22,417 bases of DNA from positions 1 to 22,417 of the IMG/VR virus record IMGVR_UViG_3300047089_000186; one strand, 5' to 3'. Shown here one piece after another: positions 1-7,525 of this stretch. Positions within the stretch are counted from its first letter, which is position 1. Each line of letters begins with the position of its first letter. The translations under genes were made by a program, and so were the position numbers. Below the pieces are notes generated by a model. The model saw nothing but the letters and a program-made list of their open reading frames with translations, had not been told where the DNA came from and made no database searches. This DNA comes from a virus.

Positions 1-2
1 GT

Positions 3-275
3 GCCGCCCCCACTGTCGGGGTCGGATCGGCGACGGCGTTGGGCACGTCGCTGACCATCACCACGGCGGCGGCCGGGGCGCACTTCTCCGCCGTCGCCTC
101 GGGTGCCGTGGTCAGCGACCAGGCGACGCAGGCCGGCCTCGTGCTGCCGGAGCTGGCGTTCGTGATGGACCCCGGGTCGGTGACGATCACGACCACGGCC
201 AGCGTGACGGGGTCGGTCAAGTGGTCGATCACCTACATTCCCTTCGAAGACGCGGCAACGGTGGTGGCTGCCTGA
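3..275 (+). CDS. Capsid-region structural protein, C-terminal part (left end cut)
   Basis: The frame is open from the window edge, so the protein is truncated at its N-terminus; about 90 residues are visible. They are Ala/Thr/Val/Ser-rich with alternating beta-strand patterns and end in a WSITYIPFED motif followed by a small hydrophobic tail. Such an end is compatible with a phage coat, decoration or head-fibre protein. Position supports this: it lies directly before the zinc-ribbon protein and head-tail adaptor, where the major capsid or a decoration protein normally ends. A TTG at 39 could start a short protein, but the upstream frame reads on without a stop and with the same composition. 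The exact family is not recognised. Its TGA shares one base with the ATG of the next gene. Confidence 0.6.
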   Translation, partial: AAPTVGVGSATALGTSLTITTAAAGAHFSAVASGAVVSDQATQAGLVLPELAFVMDPGSVTITTTASVTGSVKWSITYIPFEDAATVVAA

Positions 276-628
276 TGACCGTTTTGTGGAAGTGCATAAC
301 GTGCTCGACGGCGTACGAGGCCGGGCTGGCGCGGTGTCCGGAGTGCGGATCCAGTGAAAGCGAGGTGGTTGAGGTGCCGAAGGCGACTGTGGGCGGGGCG
401 TCGAATGCGGGGGAGCAGCTGGAGCCGGAGGCCGTGCCGGAGCCCGACGCGCCGGCCCAGGCGCAGCCCGAGCCGGACCCGGAGGTGCCGTCGGCGCCTG
501 CGGCGAAGAAGCGGCAGCCCAGGGCCAAGGCCGCGGTGAAGCCCGTCAACACCGCCGACCCTGACGTCGCCGGCCCGGACGCGCCGGAACCGGACGGCAC
601 GGACACTCCGGCCGCTAAGGAGGAGTGA
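275..628 (+). CDS. Zinc-ribbon phage protein with Pro/Glu/Ala-rich tail
   Basis: 117 residues starting at ATG 275, which overlaps the upstream stop as TGATG; the frame also opens at GTG 221, but that would run deep into the preceding gene. Residues 1-30 hold two CxxC knuckles (KCITC and RCPEC) that should bind one zinc ion as a zinc ribbon. From about residue 35 the protein is low complexity, rich in Pro, Glu, Asp and Ala with a short basic stretch (KKRQPRAK), and is probably disordered. Short zinc-ribbon proteins with acidic tails are common next to the capsid gene in actinobacteriophages, but their role is not established. Structural or nucleic-acid contact is conceivable; I infer no specific function. 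Confidence 0.75.
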   Translation: MTVLWKCITCSTAYEAGLARCPECGSSESEVVEVPKATVGGASNAGEQLEPEAVPEPDAPAQAQPEPDPEVPSAPAAKKRQPRAKAAVKPVNTADPDVAGPDAPEPDGTDTPAAKEE

Positions 629-843
629 TGGCCGGCGGCGTGACGGGCTGGGACCTGTACGCGACTCTGCAGCAGCAGGCGCAGGAGATCGACTACTACC
701 GCAGTGTTCCGCCGGTGGCGTGCCCGCATGACGGCGAGCCGCTGCGGCAGGGCCCGTCGACGTCGCCGGGTGTCCTGTACTGCCCGTGGGGTGACTTCCG
801 GTATCCGCGGGACTGGGACGCCGACACCATGGCCGGCCTGTAG
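628..843 (+). CDS. Small conserved phage protein with paired Cys motifs
   Basis: 71 residues from ATG 628, which shares one base with the upstream TGA (GTG 625 directly before it is a possible start). A GGAGG-like sequence at 618-623 (AAGGAGGA) serves as ribosome binding site. The C-terminal half carries VACPHDGEPL and LYCPWGDFRYPRD, a pattern I recognise from many actinophage head-tail regions (CPxDG...CPxD/G...YPRD). The two CP motifs could bind a metal as a minimal knuckle, although only two cysteines are present. The function is unknown. Its constant place just before the head-tail adaptor suggests a morphogenesis or structural role. Confidence 0.75.
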   Translation: MAGGVTGWDLYATLQQQAQEIDYYRSVPPVACPHDGEPLRQGPSTSPGVLYCPWGDFRYPRDWDADTMAGL

Positions 844-883
844 GACGGTCTCGTATCTGGCGCGTCGAGGGAGGTGAACCGCA

Positions 884-1954
884 GTGACGATCAGCCGTGT
901 CTGCTATTGCTCGCGCGAGGAAGTGAAGAAGGCCCTGGACGTCAAGCAGACGGCCCGCAACGACGACCAGATCGACCGTGCCATCGAGGCGGCCGCCGAC
1001 AGCATCGACGGCACGATGAAGCGCGTGTTCTACCCGTACCTGGACACGTTCTACATTGACTGGCCCAACTTCCAGGCGTCGTACCCGTGGCGGATCTGGC
1101 TGGACGGGGCGGAGCTGGCGGATGTGACGGGGACGGTGCCGGTGGTGACCAGCGGCGGCAACGTGATCCCGAACTCCAGCATTTTCTGGGGCAATCCGCG
1201 CTACGGGGCCCCGTACACCTACCTGGAGCTGAACCGGTCGAAGTCGGCGAGCTTCGGGCAGGGCAACACCCCGCAGCGGGACGTGGGCATCACCGCGATC
1301 CGCGGCTACGGCATCGGCACCGTGTACGGGGGGGCTCTGGCGGCCGCCGTCACCGACACCACGGGCACGGCGATCACGGTCACGGACGGTTCGGCGGTCG
1401 GGGTCGGCAACGGGCTGCTGATCGGCGCCGAGCGGATGCTGGTGACCGGGCGGGCGAACGTGTCCAGCGGCCAGACCCAGCAAGCCACCGGCGCCGGCAC
1501 CGCGTCCAACGCGGACGTGGGTCTGACGGTGACCGACGGCACCAAGTTCTTCGTCGGCGAGGTCGTGCAGCTGGATTCCGAGCGGATGCTGACCGTGGAC
1601 GTCACCGGCAACCTGCTGACGGTCAAGCGGGCCTGGGACGGCACCGTCCTGGCCACGCATTCGGGGGCGACGGTGTACGTGTCGCGGACGCTGACGGTGG
1701 TCCGCGGCTTCCAAGGCACCACCGCAGCCACGCACCTGTCGGCGGCGGCGGTGGGGGTGCACCTGGTGCCGCCGCTCATCAGGCAGCTGTCGGTCGCCTA
1801 CTCGGTGATCTCTGCGGCGCAGGAGCCCGGCGCGTACGCCAAGACGCAGGGATCCGGCCCGGGGGCTTCCAAAGGCATCGGGGACGGCGTGGCCGCCCTG
1901 GAGGCCAAGGCGTACCAGCAGCACGGCCGCAAGGCCCGACGAAGGACGGTCTGA
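884..1954 (+). CDS. Head-tail connector/adaptor with internal beta-rich repeat insert
   Basis: 356 residues from GTG 884, chosen for the GGGAGGTG ribosome site at 869-876. Residues 1-55 (SREEVKKAL...DDQIDRAIEAAADSIDG) form the helical start typical of gp6/gp15-type head-tail adaptors, which dock under the portal ring; the last 60 residues again look helical (IRQLSVAYSVISAAQEPGAYAKT). The middle, roughly 150-295, is beta-rich and contains two related units, TVTDGSAVGVGNGLLIGAERML and TVTDGTKFFVGEVVQLDSERML. Simple adaptors run about 100-170 residues, so this one looks enlarged by the insert. It is followed closely by neck/terminator genes, as expected. Assignment rests on position and the terminal helices and is not certain at family level. 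Confidence 0.7.
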   Translation: MTISRVCYCSREEVKKALDVKQTARNDDQIDRAIEAAADSIDGTMKRVFYPYLDTFYIDWPNFQASYPWRIWLDGAELADVTGTVPVVTSGGNVIPNSSIFWGNPRYGAPYTYLELNRSKSASFGQGNTPQRDVGITAIRGYGIGTVYGGALAAAVTDTTGTAITVTDGSAVGVGNGLLIGAERMLVTGRANVSSGQTQQATGAGTASNADVGLTVTDGTKFFVGEVVQLDSERMLTVDVTGNLLTVKRAWDGTVLATHSGATVYVSRTLTVVRGFQGTTAATHLSAAAVGVHLVPPLIRQLSVAYSVISAAQEPGAYAKTQGSGPGASKGIGDGVAALEAKAYQQHGRKARRRTV

Positions 1955-1955
1955 G

Positions 1956-2345
1956 ATGGCTGACCAGAACACGGTGCGCGTGCGCCTGGCGGGCCCGCTG
2001 GTGGAGGGCAAGGCCAACGCGATCGTCGACGCCATGATCGCCGCCGCTACTGCGGAGGTCGCGGACTACACCAAGTACGAGGTGCTGTCCTACCTGGACG
2101 GCGTGCTGCAGAACCCGACGGGCTACTACGAGTCGCAGATCGCGGACACCCCGGTCACCCCGTACCTGCACCGGATCCATGACAGCGGCGTGGTCTACGG
2201 CCCGTGGCTGGAGGGCATCAGCTCCCGCAACCAGACCACTTCCTTCAAGGGCTACCACACGTTCCGGATCGTGCAGGGCCGCATATCGCAGAAGTCATCG
2301 GCGATCATCGCGGCGCACTTCGCGCGGGCCTCGGAGGTGTTGTAG
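1956..2345 (+). CDS. Neck / head-closure type protein (HK97 gp10-like candidate)
   Basis: 129 residues from ATG 1956, one base after the adaptor stop. The N-terminal third is a helix (EGKANAIVDAMIAAATAEVADYTKYEVLSYLDG); the centre has aromatic and loop-rich sequence (TGYYESQ, VVYGPWLEG), and the C-terminus is basic and helical. Proteins of this size lying between the adaptor and tail terminator in siphophages are usually head-closure or HK97-gp10-like neck proteins that join the DNA-filled head to the tail. Its TAG is immediately followed by the next GTG start. I recognise the context better than the sequence, so the precise role is inferred. Confidence 0.65.
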   Translation: MADQNTVRVRLAGPLVEGKANAIVDAMIAAATAEVADYTKYEVLSYLDGVLQNPTGYYESQIADTPVTPYLHRIHDSGVVYGPWLEGISSRNQTTSFKGYHTFRIVQGRISQKSSAIIAAHFARASEVL

Positions 2346-2798
2346 GTGGATACGGCGGGCATCGTCGCAGCGGTCACCTCGCACGCCCAGACGCTGGGGA
2401 AGTTCGAGGTGGTGGCTTTCCACGAGCCGAAGGGCGCGCCGGGCTCGGGCCTGTCGCTGGCGATCATCGCCTCGGACGGCGGGACGGTGCCGGCAGCATC
2501 GGGGCTGGCGTCGTCCTCGTCGCGGGTCGCGCTGACGGCCCGGATCTTCAAGCCGCTGCTGGGCCAGCCCGGGGACGACACCGACACGGACCTGCTGCAG
2601 GCCATGGACGCCCTGTTCGGCGCGTACGCGGGGGTGTTCACCCTGGGCGGACTGGTGCGGAACGTGGACCTGCTGGGGGCGCACGGGGCCGGCCTGAGCT
2701 GGCGGGCCGGCTACGTGCGGATCGACGAGGTCACGTTCCGCATCATCGACATCAACTTGCCTATGATCTTGAATGACCAGTGGGATGAGGTGGCGTGA
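2346..2798 (+). CDS. Tail terminator-like protein
   Basis: 150 residues starting at GTG 2346, directly abutting the preceding stop, with a GGAGGTG ribosome site at 2334-2340. The sequence alternates amphipathic helices and strands, with the common terminator-type pattern of an N-terminal helix (IVAAVTSHAQTLGKFE), a central strand set (LSLAIIASDGG, SSRVALTARIFKPL) and a late strand (AGYVRIDEVTFRIIDINLPM). Terminators cap the tail tube and meet the neck, and their gene normally stands just before the major tail protein, as here. Assignment follows from gene order and secondary-structure pattern. Confidence 0.65.
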   Translation: MDTAGIVAAVTSHAQTLGKFEVVAFHEPKGAPGSGLSLAIIASDGGTVPAASGLASSSSRVALTARIFKPLLGQPGDDTDTDLLQAMDALFGAYAGVFTLGGLVRNVDLLGAHGAGLSWRAGYVRIDEVTFRIIDINLPMILNDQWDEVA

Positions 2799-2801
2799 GC
2801 A

Positions 2802-3560
2802 GTGGCCAAGAGTAGCGGGTTGGGGGACAACTTCCTGGTCGGCGGCTTCGACTTGTCCGGGGACACGAATTCGCTGTCCGGCATCAGCACCCCGGTGGCC
2901 GTCCTGGACCTGACGGGCATCAACAAGTCCGCCCATGAGCGGCAGTACGGCGAGCGCGACGGGATGCTGAAGTTCGTGTCCTACTTCAACAAGATCCCGA
3001 TCAGCGGCGGCGGCGCGCACGACGTGCTGAGCCTGCTGCCGCGCACCGACGTGATGACGAGCTACCTGCGCGGCACCACGCTGGGCGCCCCGGCGGCGTG
3101 CATGGTCGCCAAGCAGATCGACTACGACGGCACGCGCGCCACCGACGGGGCCCTGACGTTCGCCGTCGACGCGCAGTCCAACGCGTTCGGCCAGGACTGG
3201 GGCCTGCAGCTCACCGCAGGGCTGCGCACCGACACCACGGCCACCAACGGCACCTCGATCAACACGACCGCGTCGGCGTCGTTCGGCGCCATCGCCTACC
3301 TGCAGGTCACCGCCTTCACCGGCACGGACTGCACCGTCCACATCCAGGACAGTGCTGACAACTCCAGCTTCGCCGACGTGACCGGCCTGGTCTTCGCCGC
3401 CACCACCGCCGCCAACACCACCCAGCGGCTGGCCACGGCCTCGGCCACGGCCACCGTGCGGCAGTACATCCGGGCGACTACTACGACCAGCGCGGGCTTC
3501 ACCTCGATCACCTTCTCGGCGGTCATCACCAAGAACACCGCAGCTTGGAGGCTTCCGTGA
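2802..3560 (+). CDS. Major tail tube protein with C-terminal beta domain
   Basis: 252 residues from GTG 2802, just after the terminator stop. Residues 1-140 are the tail-tube core. It carries INKSAHER (40-47), then LRGTTLGAPAACMVAKQIDYDG and TRATDGALTF (111-120), all echoed in the protein at 4041-4451, so the two are paralogues. Residues about 145-252 form an extra Thr/Ala/Ser-rich beta domain (AYLQVTAFTGTDCTVHIQDS..., YIRATTTTSAGFTSITFSAVI), like the surface-exposed Ig/lectin-like decorations found on siphophage tail tubes. The core should stack as rings around the tape measure. The TGA overlaps the next ATG. Confidence 0.8.
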   Translation: MAKSSGLGDNFLVGGFDLSGDTNSLSGISTPVAVLDLTGINKSAHERQYGERDGMLKFVSYFNKIPISGGGAHDVLSLLPRTDVMTSYLRGTTLGAPAACMVAKQIDYDGTRATDGALTFAVDAQSNAFGQDWGLQLTAGLRTDTTATNGTSINTTASASFGAIAYLQVTAFTGTDCTVHIQDSADNSSFADVTGLVFAATTAANTTQRLATASATATVRQYIRATTTTSAGFTSITFSAVITKNTAAWRLP

Positions 3561-4003
3561 TGCACCAGCCGTTCCGCATTGATCCGATGGCGGGCCCGGA
3601 GGCGTACAAGAGCTACCAGATCCTCGCGCCGCTCAGCAGTCACTTCCGGCCGGCGACGTGCGAGGAAGTCGACTGCCCGAACTGGCGCATGGGCTGGAAG
3701 ATCCGCACCGACGTCCTCGACGAGCAGATGATCCACACGGCGACGAACTCCGGGCGCCGGTTCCAGTGGCTGCGGGTAGCCGAGCACGAGAACTGGCTGG
3801 TGTTCGAGGCCGGGCAGCCGTGCTTCCAGGCCAGCGCGCACCGCACCCGCATGGAGCGCCCCGAGCTGTTCCTGGTGCGCGACGGGGACCACCGCGGGAA
3901 TCCGCGCGGTACCGAGGTGCGGCAGCACACCAGGGCGGCGGACTGGCAGGACGACTTCGCAGAGCACCAGGACAAGCTCGCGACGGAGGCCGAACGCGGC
4001 TGA
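3560..4003 (+). CDS. Conserved actinophage tail-region protein of unknown function
   Basis: 147 residues from ATG 3560, overlapping the upstream TGA by one base; an in-frame upstream start at 3545 would add five residues and seems less likely. The protein is soluble and charged, with Cys34, Cys39 and Cys88, an aromatic core (CPNWRMGWKIRTDV, RFQWLRVAEHENWLVFEAG) and a His/Asp/Glu-rich C-terminus. I recognise this type from actinophage tail regions, where it commonly lies between tail genes, but no biochemical role is known to me. The three cysteines plus histidines could hold a metal, though that is only a possibility. Being wedged between two tail-tube paralogues suggests a tail assembly or accessory tube role. 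Confidence 0.75.
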   Translation: MHQPFRIDPMAGPEAYKSYQILAPLSSHFRPATCEEVDCPNWRMGWKIRTDVLDEQMIHTATNSGRRFQWLRVAEHENWLVFEAGQPCFQASAHRTRMERPELFLVRDGDHRGNPRGTEVRQHTRAADWQDDFAEHQDKLATEAERG

Positions 4004-4040
4004 CGGGTGACCGTCGGCACCAACCGAAAGGAAGTGGATC

Positions 4041-4451
4041 ATGGCGAAGGCCACTGGTATCGGCTGGACCACGCTCAGCGTGGACCTGGCCGACGGCACC
4101 ACCGCGACAGCGATCAAGAACGACGTCACCAACCTCACCTTCTCCACCCCCCGCGCCGTCCAGGACACCACCGGCGTCGACAAGTCCGCGCACGAGCGGA
4201 TCATGCTCCTCGCAGACTTCTCGATCACCCTCAACGGGGTCTTCAACGCCGCCCTGTCGCACACCGTGTTCTCCACCATCAGCACCCAGGTGGCCACCAC
4301 GCTCCGCACCACGACGCTGGTCGTGAACGCGGCCACACTGCCCAACGAATGCCTCTACACCGACTACGCCCTCACGCGCGCGACCGGCGGCGAGCTCACC
4401 TGGAGCGCGCCCGGGGTCCTCGCCGACGGCACAGTCCCCACCTGGTCCTGA
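4041..4451 (+). CDS. Second tail tube protein (paralogue)
   Basis: 136 residues from ATG 4041 after a GAAAGGAAG ribosome site (4025-4033). It matches the core of the upstream tail-tube protein in order and spacing: TPRAVQDTTGVDKSAHER (36-53), TTLRTTTLVVNAATLPNECLYTDY and TRATGGELTW (112-121). It lacks the C-terminal decoration domain. It could be the bulk tube subunit, with the longer protein decorating or terminating it, or the two could alternate in mixed rings. Which is the major protein cannot be read from the DNA. It precedes the tail assembly chaperones, the usual neighbour of the major tail protein. Confidence 0.75.
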   Translation: MAKATGIGWTTLSVDLADGTTATAIKNDVTNLTFSTPRAVQDTTGVDKSAHERIMLLADFSITLNGVFNAALSHTVFSTISTQVATTLRTTTLVVNAATLPNECLYTDYALTRATGGELTWSAPGVLADGTVPTWS

Positions 4452-4469
4452 CCCCCGAGGAGTAGCGCC

Positions 4470-4919
4470 ATGGGCTTCAAGCGCAAGAACAAGGCATACC
4501 GGCTGAAGTTCGTCGACTCCGACCTGGACGGCCTCGAGGTCGTGATGCGGTCGGTGTCCACGGGCCGGATCCTGGAGATCCAGGAGATGGCGACGGCCGC
4601 CAAGTCGGCGATCGCTGTGGCCAAGGGCGGCACGGGCGACGATTCGTCCGTGGACCCGGCCATGATCCGCAAGATGGTGGAGATGGTCGCCGGGGCGATG
4701 ATCTCGTGGAATCTGGAGGACGACGACGACGTCCCGGTCCCGATCACCGTCGAGGGCCTGCTGGACCAGGAGATCGACTTCCTGATGCAGATCATCGAGG
4801 CGTGGACCGAGGCTATCGCCGGGGTCGCCGCCCCTTTGGAGCCCGGCTCGACCAGTGGCGTGAATGCCCTGGAGGCGTCACTGCCGATGGAGACCTTGTC
4901 GTCGAGCCTGGCGAGCTGA
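4470..4919 (+). CDS. Tail assembly chaperone, short form (G-type)
   Basis: 149 residues from ATG 4470, with a GAGGAG ribosome site at 4456-4461. The N-terminus is basic (MGFKRKNKAYRLKFVDSD), followed by long helices (GRILEIQEMATAAKSAIAVAK, IRKMVEMVAGAMISWNLEDDDD, LLDQEIDFLMQIIEAWTEAI). This layout is typical of siphophage tail assembly chaperones, which coat the tape measure while the tube polymerises. It sits between the tail tube and tape measure genes. A slippery heptamer at 4832-4838 near its end allows some ribosomes to move to the -1 frame and make a longer protein. Confidence 0.8.
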   Translation: MGFKRKNKAYRLKFVDSDLDGLEVVMRSVSTGRILEIQEMATAAKSAIAVAKGGTGDDSSVDPAMIRKMVEMVAGAMISWNLEDDDDVPVPITVEGLLDQEIDFLMQIIEAWTEAIAGVAAPLEPGSTSGVNALEASLPMETLSSSLAS

Positions 4920-5059
4920 CGCGGGCCAACTTCATTCTCGCGACGTGCGAGCGGTTCGGGTGCCTGCCCAGCCAGCTGTACGAGGAGGACGCGGATCTGA
5001 TCAGGCTGCTGAAGATCGAGGAGATGGGGAGGAGGCCCGAAGCCGATGGATATCGTTGA
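4470..5059 (+). CDS. Tail assembly chaperone, long form by -1 frameshift (GT-type)
   Basis: Predicted join of 4470-4838 with 4838-5059, giving about 196 residues. The zero frame reads GCC CCT TTG at the shift point; slipping back one base at C_CCT_TTG (4832-4838) continues as GGA GCC CGG in the other frame. That frame is open to the TGA at 5057-5059 and encodes a helical, Cys-containing T-type extension (ELTRANFILATCERFGCLPSQLYEEDADLIRLLKIEEMGRR). The extension has no good start of its own and ends inside the tape measure start, exactly the arrangement of lambda G/GT and its many siphophage equivalents. The heptamer is directly visible; actual shifting is inferred. Confidence 0.8.
4832..4838 (+). 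other. Programmed -1 ribosomal frameshift site C_CCT_TTG
   Basis: The bases CCCTTTG fit X_XXY_YYZ (X=C, Y=T, Z=G) in the phase of the upstream chaperone frame, so both tRNAs can re-pair in the -1 frame. The zero frame stops at 4919 and the -1 frame stays open to 5059. The downstream sequence is very GC-rich and could fold as a stimulator, but I did not identify one clear stem. Confidence 0.8.
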
Positions 5060-7523
5060 GATCCTGGTGACGGGCAAGAACCTGTCCCGGCCGGCCCTGG
5101 ATGAGGCCACGGCCGGCGCCCGGGGCCTGGGCGGGGTCATGGGCAAGATGGCGACGATCAGCTCCGAGGCCCTGGTCGGCATCGCGGTGGCGTCGGTGAA
5201 GATGGCCGCCACGTTCCAGTCCTCCACCACGCGCCTGATCACCTCGGCGGGCGAGAGCACGAAGAACATCGACATGGTCCGCAAGGGCATGCTCGACATG
5301 GCCGGCCAGGTCGGGGTGAAGGCCGAGGAGCTGTCCAAGGCCATGTACTACGTCGAGGCGGCCGGGTTCCATGCGGCGGACGGCCTGACGGTGCTGAAGG
5401 CCGCGGCGCAGGGTGCGGCGGCCGAAGGCGCGGACACCACGACGGTCGCCAAGGCCCTGACGGACATCCTCGTGGACTACCACCTGAAGGCGTCGTCGGC
5501 GGCGGATGTGACGTCGAAGATGGTCGCGGCGATTTCCCACGGCAAGACCAACCTGCAGGACTTCAGCGGGGCTTTTGCGAACATCGTGCCTGCGGCGTCG
5601 GCGGCCGGCATCAGCATGAACGACGTCATGGCCGCGCTGGCGAACATGACCAACCACGGCTTCACCGCATCGCGGGCGGCCTCGAACCTGGCGCAGGCCC
5701 TGCGGTCGCTGCTGAACCCGACGAAGCCGATGCAGAAGGCCTTCGCCGAGTTCGGGGTGACCACGGCGCAGCTGCGGGAGAAGATGAAGGGCCCCAACGG
5801 GCTGACCGACGCCATGGAGTTCTTGTCGAAGGCGGCGGAGAAGGCCGGCAAGGAAGGCACCCCGGCGTTCGCCGCGGCGTTGAAGCAGCTGATGGGTACG
5901 GCGCCGGGCGCGAACGCCGCGCTGTCCACGGTGGGGGAGAACTTCGCCGCGACCTCGGCGACGATCAGGGCCGTGGGTGGGGCGACGGCGGACAGTGCGG
6001 GCAAGGTCCAGGGCTTCGCCGAGGTTCAGAAGACGCTGGGGCAGCAGGTCAAGCAGCTGACTGCGAGCTTCGACTCGCTGATGATCGAGCTGGGCAACAA
6101 GCTCATTCCGATCGTCACCGCGCTCATTTCTGCGATGTCCTCGCACAAGGACGTGGTCCTGGGTGTGCTGGCCGCTGTGGCGGCTTTGATGGGCGTGCTG
6201 GTGGTGTACTCGGTGACGATGAAGACCATTGCGGCGGTGCAGGCTATCGCGGCGGTGGCGACGAAGGTGTGGACGGCCGCGGTGTGGCTGTTCAACCTGG
6301 CCATGGACGCCGACCCTATCGTCCTGGTGGCTATTGCTATTGCCGCGCTGGTGGCCGGGATTGTTTATGCCTACATGCATTTCACGGTTTTCCGCGATGT
6401 GATCAACGACGTCTTCAAGGTTGTGAAGACGATCGTGATGACGTATATCGACCTGATCATTCTGGAATTCAAGCTGTTGGTGTTCGCCGCCGAGCTGGTG
6501 TGGAAGGGATTGCAAGCTGCCTGGAACGGGATCGTCGGCGCGGCCAAGGCGGTGGGTAGCTTCCTGGCCTCTACCTGGCACTCCATCAGCAGCACCGTGT
6601 CCACAGTGTGGGGCGGAATTGCGAAATTCTTCGAGAAATGGTGGCCACTGCTGCTCATCATCTTCGCCTTTCCGATCGGCGTACTGGTCGCGATCTGGAA
6701 TCATTTCCACAAGCAGATCATTTCGGCCGCGGAAACCGCGTGGGGATATATCAGCGGCTTTTTCGTGTCGATTTGGCATTTTCTGGAATCGGCGGCGAAG
6801 ATTGCTTGGTCCGCAATTCAGGTGGCGATTATCCGGCCGATAGAGACCGTCTGGGGCTGGCTGGTCAGCGCCTGGGGGACGATCTCCGGGTGGCTGGGCG
6901 CTGCCTGGCGCGGGATCTCGCGCGTTGCGGCCTCGGTCTGGCACTCGGTGGCCTCGGCCGTGACCGGGCCGATGGAGAGTGCCTGGCACGCCTTGACCAG
7001 CATCGGCGGCAAGATCATTTCGGCGATCAGTGGCGCGTTCAACAGCGCCTGGAAGGCCGTGTCCGGGATCGGCTCCAAGTTCCTGTCCATCGGCGGCGAC
7101 ATCATCTCCGGCATCATCAACGGCGTCGAGGGTGCGGCCGGGTCGCTGTTCAGCACCATGGAGAACATCGCCAGCGGAGCACTGAAGGCCGCGAAGTCGT
7201 TCCTGGGTATCGGGTCGCCGTCCAAGAGGGCCGCTGCCGAGATCGGCCACTGGCTGCCACCGGGTATCGCCGAGGGTGCGCTGAGGAACGCACCGGTGGC
7301 CCACGCCGCGATGCAGAAACTGTCCTCGGGGCTGCTGTCCAGCGGCCGGGGGGCGCTCGCCGCATCGGGTGCGGCGGGGGTCGGCGCGGGCGGCGGGGCG
7401 CAGACTATCGTCCTGGAGATCCATTCCGGTGGCAGCAGCTTCGACAACGCGCTGGTGGAGATCCTGCGCAACGCCATCAGGATCCGCGGCGGAAACGTCC
7501 AGATCGCTCTCGGAAGGAGCTGA
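5046..7523 (+). CDS. Tail tape measure protein
   Basis: 825 residues from ATG 5046, preceded by GGGGAGGAGG at 5027-5036 and overlapping the chaperone extension by 14 bases. The N-terminal 300 residues resemble the TP901-type tape measure core (FQSSTTRLITSAGEST, GVKAEELSKAMYYVEAAGF, TSRAASNLAQALRSLLNPTKPMQKAFAEFG). Hydrophobic, membrane-like segments lie near residues 369-395, 421-442 and 533-553. Residues about 480-690 repeat Trp at roughly 11-residue or similar steps (AWNGI, TWHSI, VWGGI, AWGYI, IWHFL), and IGSPSK near 721 is a common tape measure end motif. It sets tail length, about 120 nm by the usual 0.15 nm per residue, and helps DNA cross the host envelope. No lysozyme or peptidase domain is evident. 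Confidence 0.92.
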   Translation: MDIVEILVTGKNLSRPALDEATAGARGLGGVMGKMATISSEALVGIAVASVKMAATFQSSTTRLITSAGESTKNIDMVRKGMLDMAGQVGVKAEELSKAMYYVEAAGFHAADGLTVLKAAAQGAAAEGADTTTVAKALTDILVDYHLKASSAADVTSKMVAAISHGKTNLQDFSGAFANIVPAASAAGISMNDVMAALANMTNHGFTASRAASNLAQALRSLLNPTKPMQKAFAEFGVTTAQLREKMKGPNGLTDAMEFLSKAAEKAGKEGTPAFAAALKQLMGTAPGANAALSTVGENFAATSATIRAVGGATADSAGKVQGFAEVQKTLGQQVKQLTASFDSLMIELGNKLIPIVTALISAMSSHKDVVLGVLAAVAALMGVLVVYSVTMKTIAAVQAIAAVATKVWTAAVWLFNLAMDADPIVLVAIAIAALVAGIVYAYMHFTVFRDVINDVFKVVKTIVMTYIDLIILEFKLLVFAAELVWKGLQAAWNGIVGAAKAVGSFLASTWHSISSTVSTVWGGIAKFFEKWWPLLLIIFAFPIGVLVAIWNHFHKQIISAAETAWGYISGFFVSIWHFLESAAKIAWSAIQVAIIRPIETVWGWLVSAWGTISGWLGAAWRGISRVAASVWHSVASAVTGPMESAWHALTSIGGKIISAISGAFNSAWKAVSGIGSKFLSIGGDIISGIINGVEGAAGSLFSTMENIASGALKAAKSFLGIGSPSKRAAAEIGHWLPPGIAEGALRNAPVAHAAMQKLSSGLLSSGRGALAASGAAGVGAGGGAQTIVLEIHSGGSSFDNALVEILRNAIRIRGGNVQIALGRS

Positions 7524-7525
7524 CC

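Noticed and set aside
233-2035. 600-codon minus-strand frame opposite the adaptor region
   Set aside because: Composition is typical of antisense reading of GC-rich codons, and it spans four well-supported plus-strand genes.
5001-7424. Long minus-strand open frame opposite the tape measure
   Set aside because: It mirrors the high-GC codon pattern of the tape measure, is Arg/His/Gly-rich without any recognisable motif and lacks a ribosome site; the plus-strand protein has clear family features.
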